Made by a program: the position numbers and the translations under genes. A stretch of 64,000 bases of DNA, from assembly GCA_010909165.1 (NCBI GenBank), contig VJWM01000296.1, forward strand, positions 52,379-116,378, in the 5' to 3' direction. Positions 21,642-32,639 of this stretch are shown here, piece after piece; position 1 is the first letter of the stretch; every line of letters starts with the position of its first letter. The stretch comes from Anthoceros angustus. Lineage: Eukaryota; Streptophyta; Anthocerotopsida; Anthocerotales; Anthocerotaceae. The notes under the pieces are model-generated. The model made no database searches and had not been told where the DNA came from. It saw nothing but the letters and a program-made list of their open reading frames with translations.

Positions 21642-22564
21642 TAGCTTTTCCAATGATTTCTTGTTGCAAACAAGTATGGAGAGTAACAAACGATGGGGAG
21701 AGGTGTTACATAAAGCCCCAAGACCTCCAAAAGAATATTGAGGGTATTGCCTCAAGAAGATATAGATAGATTCAAGAATAAGTACCCTTTTAGTAAATCA
21801 GAAATTACAAAGTTGTACAATAAATTTCGTAAGCATTCACGGATCATAAAATCCAATAAAATTGCAGAGAGTACAACGGTAAAAATGAAGTCCATCAAAC
21901 CAGCAACATCAAAGCGAATTGTTTTACAAATCTAACACTTATGATCTTGGGAATGCAAAAGATGATAAGTGCTACAGTGGAGATATAATCAACAAAGATG
22001 ATTTGCTTCAAGTGGAGGAATTGCAAATCCTTTTGCGTCAAGAATATGTGATTTATTTAGTGAGGACATGTCGAGTTTTAACCTTGAGAAGTTTTTGAAT
22101 ATGATATCGCTTTTTCCCCACACATTGCAAATAAAAATGATATGGGCATTTGCAATATGGGATTTTGATGGAGATGATCTAATTGGCAAAGGTAATTTTA
22201 GTAGGGAGAAATGTTTTTGCACCAACTTGTTAAAACTAGTTTGAAATGAGGATAGTCATTTTCACATCGCATGCAATATGCGAGGACATTATGCATGGAA
22301 TCGATCTTGTCACATGTTCAACACCTATGGTTGTCCTTCACTTCATTTGTTGAAAAGAGTTCCTTCCTCAAGCAGGACTTGAAGAAAATGAACTTAGCAT
22401 GTTAGCGGACCAAGTAGCAAAGAAGTTGATCCGAAAATACAGGTTTAGCTTATCATGACTTCAGTGGTATTTTAACAAGAATGCCTGATTTTATTAGTAA
22501 CTTTTTGATTAATATATAAACCTAAATTTATAAAATTAAAATAATCAGGTACGTGCCCTAGCTT
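21642..22564 (+). pseudogene. Tandem second copy of the CIB-like gene, broken by indels
   Basis: It repeats 20693-21630 in the same order, including both introns and the 3' flank. The would-be start is at 21653 and the stop at 22517-22519. Most differences are deletions: homopolymers are one base shorter and CAG or CTG sites have lost two bases (CAGGTAAGC at the first donor becomes CGTAAGC). The donor and several frames are destroyed, so no full-length product is possible as written. The duplication is joined at a shared TAGCTT. It may be a true decayed copy or a poorly corrected one. Confidence 0.85.
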
Positions 22565-23460
22565 ATTTCTTTGAAAACCTAGAAATAAAAGACTTCCCAC
22601 CTACAAAAAATAAATTTGAAGCACTGTATTTTCTATTGTCTAAAAGTTAAATACACCTAAGTACATATGTACCTAATAGGTAAATACTAGAAAAAGAAGC
22701 TGAATATACCTATCTATAAACCTAATAGGTAATACAAGAAAATAAAGTAGAATATACCTAAGCGTAGGATAAACACAAGAAAATGGTAGACGTAGGACTA
22801 TCTGTTTGCATAAAGTCAGATTTATATAGAAAAGTACTTTAATCTATGTCCGTCTATGTCTTTTGGCACTAAGGTTGTCCCCTTTTGCATAAAGCCATAT
22901 TGATAAACAAAAGTACTTTAATCTATATCCGTCAATGTCTTTTGGTACTAAAGTTGTCCCCTTTTGTGCTTCCCATGCTCATGCTCCCTATCTGTTAGCT
23001 TCAAGTGTCAAGCGAACTATCTCTGCTTTTCACGCTCCACAACCTAAGATGATGGTTGAGAGGCATTACCTTCAAGATTGAGTGACAACGTTTGGTGGCT
23101 GTCCTCACACCATGAATCGCGATTTGAGCAGCTGATTGAGCCTACCCTAACTGCCATGCTGCCTTTCTTTTGGCGTAAGTGGCCCCTTGTTTCAACAGTT
23201 ATGTGAGGAGCCTACCCTATCGACCATGTTGCCTTTCTTTGGGCATCAGTGGCATTTGGCCCCTTATTTCAACAGTTATGCGAGGAGGCTCATGCCGCGC
23301 CATCTTTGCCTTTCTTTTGGCATAAGTGGCATGTTCCTCTCATTTCAACAGTTATGTGAGCTCATTTACATTCTTGCAACTTCCTAGCTAGCGCAAACTT
23401 TGAAGGTTTCTTCAAAGAGATTGTTCAATAGTAGTAACCTCTATTTCATGCACTAGCAAG
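22565..23460. repeat. Intergenic DNA with two short tandem duplications
   Basis: Around 22835-22965 an ~80-bp unit occurs twice (core AAAGTACTTTAATCTAT, then TTGTCCCCTTTTG). Around 23155-23360 a ~70-bp unit occurs three times (core TGCCTTTCTTTTGGC, then TTTCAACAGTTATG). No gene is seen. Confidence 0.75.
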
Positions 23461-24143
23461 ATGGACATGAAATGCCAGCTTTGTATGGGAGTATGCCTTT
23501 TGCTTGCAATCAACATTGTCCAAGGTGCAGTAGCTCCAACACAGTTTGCAGTGGGTGACGAGGATGGGTGGACTTTGCCCATTCTCGCTAATGTGAACTA
23601 CACTTCATGGGCCTCTGGTCATAAATACCATGTGGGAGACACACTATGTAAGCATTCCAATCTTCCTGACTCACAGAACATCAAACTTCCCAACCTTAAT
23701 CAACCTACATTTGGATATGTGCTATATTGTTGCTTCAACTTATTAAAATATTTCAAGTCACTTGTATGCAGTATTCACATATGTGGGAGAGATTCACAGC
23801 GTGGTGCAAGTAAGCTCACAAGAGAGTATGCGATGGTTGTAACACCAACAATGCGATTGCGACACATGGTAGTGGAAAGACAGCTATTACTCTTACCAAG
23901 CCTGGACCCTACTACTTCATTTGTGGAATACCAGGCCACTGTTCTTTGGGTCAAAAATTCACCCTTATTGCATTTCCTACCACCCAGACATCTGCCGATC
24001 CTTCGGCTAACCACAACTCCATGGATAGCTTTGGGTCTCGCAGCCCTGTAGCCCAACCTCCAGGCAATAGTGGGGTGAAACAGTTGGTATCATGGGTGAT
24101 GTTAGTTGGAGTTGTTTCTTTGTGTTCAAGTTTCCTTATTTAG
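23461..24143 (+). CDS. Stellacyanin-like phytocyanin, GPI-anchored, one frameshift
   Basis: Phytocyanins are small extracellular blue-copper proteins of plants. Two exons: 23461-23647 (donor T|GTAAGC) and 23772-24143. An N-terminal signal peptide ends near VQGAVA. Then VGDEDGWTLP, NYTSWASGHKYHVGDTL and, after the intron, LFTYVGEIHSVVQV. The remainder, CDGCNTNNAIATHG, ITLTKPGPYYFICGIPGHC and SLGQKF, lies in another frame, so about two bases are missing (or one extra) near 23823-23830. Copper ligands are His (EIHSV), Cys (GCN), His (GHC) and, at the axial position, Gln in GQK, which points to the stellacyanin type. The tail is Ser/Pro-rich with a final hydrophobic stretch (VMLVGVVSLCSSFLI) typical of GPI attachment. 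Confidence 0.85.
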
Positions 24144-24940
24144 TTTTAGATTATTGCCATTAACGAATATGATAGTTATCCAAGAAAAGCACTACCTAGG
24201 TATGTACCTCCCACTTTGTTGAGAGGTATAAAAGATACTTGCAATTTGATGAAGTAAAGTAATTGGTTCTTGATAGATATGTACATTACTGTCAAAAGCG
24301 GATGTAAATTAGAGTAATTGAGCCTTTGAATTTTTCACAAGAAAAACTTAAGATGTAGAAATATATTTAGCACTTATTTATTATAATATACATCTTTTCT
24401 TTATCTTGTCAATAGCAGGTAGTATTTACAAAAGCTTCTTGCTTCAAGAAAAAATCTTCTTTTCAACTTTTATAAGCGACTTTTTGTGTTTAGTTTAACT
24501 TGCAAGGTGGATATCAATGTGTCTAACTTAAAGTGGTGTGATGCATATGTGCAAGCCGAAGTATTCAATGCATTATAGTCCTTGTACTTTTCCACCATGT
24601 TAGTACCCAAAGGTTGGAATGTTTAGATTGAATAAGTTATAATATTTAGCATTTCTTTTATTTTTACAATGATATTTATTTATAAAATTTATTTAAATAC
24701 GCTATATAAAAGTGTAAAAGTAGTTCGTTAGATTACGTAGTATGGCGGCTTTTGAATGAAAGATGGAAAAATTAATGTTAATAAAAGCAACATTTGATCT
24801 CGGACCTGTGAATTTTCTTAATTGGAACTACATGTGCCCGTGGCATTCAGCAAGCATATGCGAATCCTGGTGGTGAATTTCCTGGCCACGTCCCGCTCAT
24901 TTCATCCTCGCCGGCTACGTGTGAAGCATCCAACTGAAGC

Positions 24941-25087
24941 ATGGGAGAAGAGTGGTACAACATGCGGAATCCTGCACCGAAGCCTATTCTGCAGGAGGTA
25001 AAGGAAATGCAAAACGATCCCAGTGATGACTACGCCAGCCTACCACTAGAGGTTAGGTTCTCCCGTGTAGCTGTGTCTGTCAAGTAA
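24941..25087 (+). CDS. Short unrecognised open frame, possible first exon
   Basis: It reads MGEEWYNMRNPAPKPILQEV and ends in ...SRVAVSVK-stop, 48 residues. The stop overlaps AA|GTAAGC, a good donor, so it could be a first exon. I do not recognise the family and found no convincing second exon. Confidence 0.25.
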   Translation: MGEEWYNMRNPAPKPILQEVKEMQNDPSDDYASLPLEVRFSRVAVSVK

Positions 25088-25384
25088 GCCAGCCGGTTGA
25101 GCATGAGAAGCCAGGGTACATATTTTCGAGTGGCACTTGGCTACTTGAGGGCCTCGGGATACGGAATTTGAGGGAATCATGGCCGGATTGAGCTCTCCCG
25201 GGGGCTTGAGCTCTGAAAACCTTTCGGGTATTAGGCTAGCAAGTTCTGGAGGATCATGGAAGGGATCATCCACCATGTACGTGTGCTTTATCCTGCTTCC
25301 AACATAAACTATGGCTACTTAGTTCTCTTCCAGTGTACAACCAAGAACATCGTGAAAACCACATAGCCTTAAAGCCTTTGCATG

Positions 25385-25785
25385 ACCATGCTCTGTGACC
25401 TTAAGTCATAGCATAAAATGAGCCATCCCTAAAGCTGCAAGGCGGGTTTAGTGGATCCAAGCAAACGATGCTCTTGTAGGGACGGCCTTCCTCATCAACA
25501 TGAGCGTCATTAATCCACGAGTCTCAAGGCCCTCAAAATGTCATCAGCGGTCTCCCAGTTCGGTTTCAACACTTGAGAAGAAAAAAACGACCTTGATTAG
25601 CTACGAGACCACAATTTGGACATACGGTATGCTTGCCATCAAGATAGGCAATGTCTGCAGTGTAAAACTGCAACCGCATGGGCCTGAGTTAAGCACAACA
25701 AACTTCGAGTCCATCAAACACACCTGAGCATCCTTTACGCTACCACACTTGGCACAAAACAGTGAAGTGGATTGCTGGAATCCTT
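25385..25785 (-). pseudogene. Fragment of an unrecognised zinc-ribbon-like gene
   Basis: Three minus-strand pieces look like exons: SLFCAKCGSVKDAQ ending at CAG|GTGTG, then RLQFYTADIAYLDGKHTVCPNCGLVA, then WINDAHVDEEGRPYKSIVC followed by LDPLNPPCSFRDGSFYAMT-stop. Two CxxC pairs suggest a zinc ribbon. I cannot name the family, and no intact start was found. Confidence 0.3.
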
Positions 25786-26162
25786 ACCTGTTCCTGTATA
25801 CCATGTGCATCAGGGAGAGGAGATGAGATTGGGGGATGACTGGGTACCTATGGATGAACAGCAAGACCCGGAGGAGCTAGAACAACCTACTTACTGCTGA
25901 CCGAGCTGCCTACTTACTTGTGCCTCTCCACTCTCATGACAGGGCTGATATCATCCGGGCCTACAAGGCAGGAGATAGCCTGTGTTATGCATTTATTGGT
26001 GAGGTCTGTCAGGACTAGCAACTAGTTCGAGCAAGACTTGTGATGAGAATGTTGAGATGGCTGTCACTCGGATGGCAGCCACCAGATCCGTCTCCTCCTG
26101 CTCGGACACCCGACCTCCTCCGCGTCCCGCTGCGGCACTGCCGCATTTCTTGGCACACGGCA

Positions 26163-26327
26163 TGTTAGGCGATATACGAGTGTTAGGCAACATACGGACA
26201 CATATGTATACCTTGCCCGATACGATGTCTTATCGAGCCACCGCCATGGCTGTGGATATAAATGGAGAACTGCGGCAAACAGTAGTGTAAGGCAAAGTTT
26301 TTGGTACTCTTCACCGCCTCGAGCTTA
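26163..26327 (+). repeat. 5' LTR of the chromovirus
   Basis: Starts TGTTAGGCGATATACGAG and ends ...CGAGCTTA. It aligns throughout with 30548-30710 with few differences. About 165 bp is unusually short for a Ty3/gypsy LTR. A TATATAA-like box is absent; GTGGATATAAATGG near 26250 could serve as promoter. Confidence 0.85.
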
Positions 26328-26330
26328 GGC

Positions 26331-26341
26331 GGTATCGAGCC
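26331..26341 (+). other. Primer-binding site resembling initiator tRNA-Met, missing two bases
   Basis: GGTATCGAGCC, three bases after the 5' LTR. The usual plant site complementary to initiator tRNA-Met is TGGTATCAGAGCC; the difference inside it is loss of AG from CAG. Confidence 0.65.
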
Positions 26342-29300
26342 TCGTCCAGCGTTCGGGCGTGCGGGCGTGGTTGCGGGGGCGAAGGAGTTGGCCAAGGGCA
26401 TGTCGACACGCCGCAATAGGAATTTGAAGCAGCCATGGGGAGCTGGCGTGGATGCTCAGCCCTGCACTCTGCCTCAAAATGAAAGGATTGCCCGGTTGGA
26501 GCGGGCATCGAGTGAGCGGATTGCTCACCTTGAGCAAGCGTTACGGTGCCTTGCAAATCCATCGGACCCTATGTCACGGCTTCAAGGTATGGAAAGGTAA
26601 AGGGATCAAGGCGGAGAACTTGATGGGAAAGAGGAGCCGAGGCGGTGGATAGCTGGATTGATCAAGTGAAAAGGTATGTGCGCCTACGGTTGGTGCCCCC
26701 ACCTCTGCAGTAGATCGGCGGATTTTTGCGGGGGCGTCTACTTGGTGGCTCTGACCTTGAGTCAGTCGCGCAGCTTGCCGACTTCATTTAGATGAGTTTT
26801 GATAGCCCTCCGAACCACGTTTGTTCCACGGGAGGGTCGGAGGTTGCCGAGATAAATTAGTGGCGGTGCGGAGGAAGAGTGTTGTTGAATACAATCGTGA
26901 GTTTTTGGGCTGGTGATGGCCATACCGATATGAGTGAAGCGAAACACGAGACCGCTACACTCGAGGATTGAAGTTCTGATTCGCAAGAGGTGAAACTACG
27001 GATGCCGGACATTGCAGGATGCAATGACACTAGCGACGAGCAGATGCCCTTTACTACAGTGCGATGCAGGATAAGGGATGGGACCGAGGGCTACGTGGAG
27101 GACAGACTTCTAGCCCTAGTTCGGAAGCGGTGCCTATGGAGCTTGGGCGGATTCAAGAATTTCGAGGCCGATGTTTTAATTGTAACGAATGGGGGCACAA
27201 AGCTAGTGTGTGCCTCCGTGCTAGGGACAGGGCTCCGGAGGCAAGGCCACAGGCGGCAATACCACTACGGCGAGAGCAGTTGAATGAGATAGTAGCTATG
27301 GCGGTGGAGACCCAAAAGGCGGAAAACTTGTAGGCATGGCCACGAGGGGAAGCGGCCATAGCCTGAGATTAGCCCCATCCAAGGCGAAGGTGCAGGAATC
27401 TCTTACGTGTATGCAGTGTGGATGGCCGTGTTTGTGCCATCCTCGTGGTGTGGAGCAAGTTGTAATTTCATGTCAACACGGTTTGCCCGAAGCAATTTGG
27501 ACACAAGAAAAGCTAGGGTTTGTCACTTTCGCGAATGGGGAGCGATCCTTTGCCGGACGCAAAGTAAGTGTGTACCTCTTAGGATAGGACGCTTTCTGGA
27601 TTACATTCGTTGCACAATAACTCCGTTGCCAATTAATTGTGATGTAATCTTGGGGATGGAGTGGTTGGAGGAACGTAATCCTAATATTTCTGGAAGGAGA
27701 GGCGGATGCGGTAGAGCGACTGTTTTAGCTGCTCATGAGTCGCTTGGGCTGCACCACCAACAACGGATAATGAAGTTGTGGCGTTTTCAGCGATTCGAGA
27801 AGATGTTGTAGATAAGAAAGGTCTTGTGGATAGTTGATGGGTCAAGTTCGAGACCACCTTTCGGAGTTTCAAGATGTGGTTGTTCAAGGGTTGCCACCAA
27901 GGCTTCCCCTCGTGAGTGGATCATAAGATAGAGCTGACTCACTCGGGCATCAAGCCCCTATACCGTTCAGTGTATCGATTATCACCCACGGAATTGGAGG
28001 AAGCTCGATGCCAGACTGAAGCCCTTTTGCAGAAAGGATTCATCCGTCCTTCAAAGTCTCCGTATGGGGCCCCTATTCTCTTCACGGCAAAAAAGACAGG
28101 GGGACTACGTATGTGCATGGACTATAGAGGACTCAACAATATCACCAAACGAAATTGCTACCCCCTACCACGGATTGATGAGATGCTTGAGCAATTGCAA
28201 GGGGCCAAGTACTTCACGAAGTTAGATTTGGCAGCGGGTATCACCAAATCCGTATTGATGAAGACATCGAGAAGGCGACTTTTAACACGAGGGATGGGCA
28301 CTATGGTGGCTAGTCATGAGTTTTGGTTTGGTTAATGCTCCTAGCACTTTCCAAAGAATCGATGAGCGACACTATGCGTGATTTAATCGGAAAGGGGTGT
28401 TGGTTTATTTAGATGATATACTCATCTGACAAGGCGATGAGGAGCATATTACTTTACTACGAGAAGTCCTGCTTAGGTTACGGAGATGAAGCTATTCATC
28501 TGACAAGCGAAGTGTGAATTCACCTTACCGGCATAGAGTACCTTGGACACATAGTTTCAGATGGGATACAGTGGACCCTAAAAGGTATGTGTAGTACAAA
28601 ATGGCGGTGCCTAGATCATCCGGGGCGTTCAATCTTTCCTCGGCTTAGTATCTTACTACGAAATTTATAGGCGTTTTCCCATCGGCAGCTTACGGTTAAC
28701 TCAAAAGGCGCAATGTGGACATGGCGGGCTCAACAGTGAGTCATTTGAAGACCTCAAGATGCCTTAATCTACGCCTGTGCTCATCTACCGACCCGGCATT
28801 TCCTTTATAGTCACTACCGATGCTTGATGTTGCCATCGAGGCATGTTGACAAGATAGAGGTCATGGGCGACAACCTATAGCATATTTTAGTCGCAAGTTG
28901 AAAGGGGCTGAACTTAACTGGACCACCCATGAAAAGGAAACCTTGGCACAAGTCTTAGCTCTCAAGGAATGGAGGTGGTGTCTGGAGGGCACCCCATTCA
29001 TTTTAGAGACGGATCACGAGCCACTGAAATATCTTCAAACTCAAACACATTTGAGTAGGAAGCAGGCTCGCTGGCTGGAGCACTTCCAGCAATATAACTT
29101 TTCAGTTCAACATATTTCAGGTGAATAGAATCGTGTGGCGGATGCCCTGTCTCGTTTAACAACTATTACTACTGCTATTAATGTACAAGGAAAGCGGGTG
29201 ATGAGTTCCTTGCGACTTACTGCAGACCATTGCTAAGGATGCTCTGCAAGTTACGGATCTGGGCGCATGGACTCAATCGATGCGGGTCTTCTTCATTTCG

Positions 29301-30547
29301 AGGTAGGCTTTATGTTCCTCCACTACCACATGTTCGTCTTATACTATTTCGGGAGGCTCATGAGACTCCCTCTGCGGTCAGGCATTCACCGTACACTTTA
29401 CAACTTGCAGTGCAGTATTCTTGGCCGAAAATGGCGGATGATGTCACTACTTGGATCCATCTTTGTGGCATTTGTCAACGGATCAAGGCTCCCGGACTAA
29501 GGTACGGTCTTCTTCAGCCTATGCCCATTCCCTTACTTCCGTGGGAGCAAGTCACTCTTGATTTCGTAGTGGGTTTACCTTTGACCCCAGGATATGATGC
29601 AATCCTTGTGTTTACCGACAAACTTACGAGAATGATCCACTTAGCCCCACTACGGAAGCATGTTCGTGATGGATGCGGTGAGCTATACCTTCGTTATATC
29701 TGAGCTCCATGGCTTGCCTCACGGTATAGTAAGTGATCGGGACCCCGGTTTACTTCGATTTTGGCAAGCTATGCATCATGGACTACAAACTAAATTGTAT
29801 CTATCAACAAGCCACCCGGTGATGGAGCTACAGAGCGGGCTATTCAAACCATTGAAGATCTTCTTGAGCATATGTCGATACTCGGCGGGAAAAATGGGAG
29901 CAATATCTACATTTAGCGAGTTTGCTTTCAACAACTCTAAGAATGCCAAAGACAGAACAACACCCTTTTTGCTCTTTATGGATTTCATCCCGGGACCATG
30001 TTAACAATGTCTTTTCTGCTGACCCCTGACCATGGACTTCCTCAACAGCAGCTCAGTTCTTGACAAGTTCGGCAACATGTGTTTGAGGCACAAAATCGGC
30101 AGATCCTACAAACCAACCGCCATCGACGACCACATTTTCCTGGCGATCGGTGCTATTGTCTACTCGTTTTCTACCCCACTCCTTGAATGGATCCGGAAAT
30201 TGGCGATCGATGGATCGGACCTTTTCCGTATTACAGTCATCGGCCCCGCGGCCTATCGCCTCGCCCTTCCTCCTTCCTACAAGTGCCACAACGTCTTTCA
30301 CACTTCCACCTAAAGCCGTTCCTAGGCCCCTCCTTCCCGACCTCCACCGTCTTGGACTTGGAAAACCCATGTATGAAGTGGACCGCATCCTCAAACACCG
30401 CACCCGGCTGTCTTGAATATCTCGTACTCTGGCGGCTATCCTCTATCGAGGCCACACAGGAGCCGCGCCGCAACCTTTCCCATTGTGGCCCTTGCGCCTA
30501 CCATGCCTCCCGTCATTTCGGTGAAACCACTTCATCCCTGGGTGAGT

Positions 30548-30710
30548 TGTTAGGCGATATACGAGTGTTAGGCAACATACGGACACATATGTATACCTTG
30601 CCCGATACGATGTCTTGTCTGAGCCACCGCCATGGTGTGGATATAAATGGAGAACTGCACGAGCAGGTGTAAGGCAAAGTTTTTGGTACTCTTTACCGCC
30701 TACGAGCTTA
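30548..30710 (+). repeat. 3' LTR of the chromovirus
   Basis: Matches the 5' LTR from TGTTAGGCGATATACG to ACGAGCTTA. The expected polypurine tract immediately upstream is weak (CTGGGTGAGT), and no target-site duplication is evident beside either LTR. Confidence 0.85.
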
Positions 30711-32639
30711 AGAGCGAAGCAACCTTTTGCAGGCGCCTGTTTGAATCGAGGATTACGGCATTGCTCACTCCTTTGTTCTAGAGGTCCATTTCTTTTCCTC
30801 TCTTCTTGGGGTGGGACATCTGGCGAAGTCCTGGATAGACCATCGACAAGTGACTAGGGGCTGCCTGCTGTTGGGGCAGCCTACCCTGGGACTCTTTTTC
30901 CCCAGTCCTTCTAGAAATTGGTCTTGATGGAAGGACTTAGTCTTGTATGGGTCCTACGGGTCATGGGTGTGGCAGGAATGCCAGGGGTTTCTTTGATACA
31001 CCCCTTCTTACCATACCTCTTCTTAGCAGCGGCAGCAGCATCGGCAGCGGCTCAATGTCTCTCCTCACGATCAAATAAAGCTTGTTGCCTTTTCTCCTCA
31101 TAATCGAGTATTATTTGTCGTTTCGTCTCTCATCCCAAGATCCCAAGGCTGCCAAAATATCTTTTTATGTTAATATACTAATATAATGCTTTGTTTCAAG
31201 CGCAGGAGAGCACTCTATAAGCTAGTAAAAATTAACGAGAGCTTCGAGGCGTAGTAGAACGCTCTTTAGAGAGTTCTACTACGCCGGGAGGCTGTCCCAT
31301 CAGGTGCCCTATGTGGAATTACAAATATTGATCTCTAGAATAAAGCATAATACTACCGGAAAAACTTTCTTCATTAACCTAACCTCCACGGTTTAAGGGC
31401 AAGCATTTCGATCAAGCATGTCATAGCCCGTTGAATAGAGATTCAGCTGGAGAACCAAAAAGTTAATCCAAAATAATTTTCACAAATTTTTTGCTTGAAA
31501 AATAACCAAAATGGCATCATTATCTTTGTTAAATACCTATTCGACATACCAACCCTGTATTTGGTATATTCTTTGAGTCTTTTCTTCATATTCCTTCATA
31601 TCTCATGTAGCTTGTACATCGAAGACGACAAAGCTCATTATGTCGTTCGCAGTTACTCCCGAAAAGAATGCTGCTGTATTTTTAGTTTTCTTTCTCGCCT
31701 TAACCCGTCTCTTCACTGCGTCTGCCTCATTGCCGTTTGTTCCTATATATTTAGACTCAGGTCGCGACATCGATAGGCCAGGTACAAGCGAGGTGCAGGC
31801 TCTGATCCTTAACACTTGCCCGACATCCGGCCATTTATCACTATTTTTAGTTTTCGTTCTCGCCTTAGCCCGTCTCTTTATTGCGTCTACCTCATCGCCG
31901 TTTATTTTTATTTATTGATTTATAGATCATTAGGCATATGCAGCTGTGAGGCTATGACACCAGAACAGGAATCAAGAACATGAATGAAGTGACATTTGGG
32001 AGAGCGTAAAAGCAAAGAAAGTAGATCAAACAAAGATCAGAAGACTAGCTTTGCTAAGGAACCTGCACTAAAAGTAGTCGCCAATCAGCTTGAAGTAAGA
32101 GATAAGTTCCCCTCTGAGTTTAGAAATACTGAGGAGTTGGCGCATATCAGAGTAAGAGCCCTGAAAAATCTGGTCCCACTTGTTGCAGGTAGCCGAGTAC
32201 TGACCAAGGATGTGTTGGCGGGTTTCCTCGAAAGACATATTTCTGACAAAATGGTGTCTAGCGATGTTGAATCGCCTGAAATAAGCCCCAATAGCCATAT
32301 GCCCAGTCCGTAACTAGGTGAGAAAGGATGAGACCTTACGATCATGAAGGCCAAGACGTTATAACACCAACGCCAAGGGGCCACCAAGGACCACTCGCTT
32401 TAGCGCAGAAGCTTTTAGTAGATGAGGCCCACTGTACATGCCACTCCTGCAAACTTGCCACATGAATCAGTTGACACGCTCTGGACACAGATAAGGTACA
32501 GTCTTCCCTGGAAATTGGAAGAAGAGTGGTTGCCTTAGCAGTAACATCTTTACACAATCGGCTTTGGTTGGGTTCAGATTTGAATTGAACAGCTACTGCT
32601 TGTATAAAATTTCCAGCCCTAATCTGTGCATAGAAAGAG
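30711..32639. other. Spacer between two retroelements, no recognised gene
   Basis: It holds a perfect hairpin (31248-31285), a ~70-bp direct repeat (31682-31751 and 31849-31917, core TCTCGCCTTA then CCCGTCTCTT), and an unrecognised 105-residue open frame at 31996-32313 (MGERKSKESRSNKDQK start). No gene can be named. Confidence 0.5.
31248..31285. repeat. Perfect 13-bp inverted repeat with 12-nt loop
   Basis: Arms GGCGTAGTAGAAC (31248-31260) and GTTCTACTACGCC (31273-31285) around GCTCTTTAGAGA, which can itself pair in part. Confidence 0.95.

Larger units (their letters stand above)
24144..26162. other. Mostly unannotated DNA left of the chromovirus
   Basis: No convincing gene. Two weak coding candidates inside it are listed separately (24941-25087 and 25385-25785). 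Confidence 0.4.
26163..30710 (+). mobile_element. Ty3/gypsy chromovirus with very short LTRs, degraded
   Basis: A retrotransposon in sense orientation between two LTRs of about 165 bp. In order: a gag remnant near 26400-26640; zinc knuckle CFNCNEWGHKASVC (27172-27213); a protease-end motif CDVILGMEWLEE (about 27640-27675); reverse transcriptase from 27916 (PYGAPILFTAKKTGGLRMCM, MDYRGLNNITKRNCYPLPRI, then YLDDILI near 28404); RNase H (28898-29160, WTTHEKETLAQVLALKEW, FILETDHEPLKYLQ); integrase (29300-30010, including CGICQRIKAPG and WEQVTLDFVVGLPLTPGYD); and a C-terminal chromodomain (30370-30480, YEVDRILKHRTR then LEYLVLWR). Order RT-RH-IN plus the chromodomain makes it a Ty3/gypsy chromovirus. 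Frames are broken many times and it cannot be autonomous as written. Confidence 0.9.
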
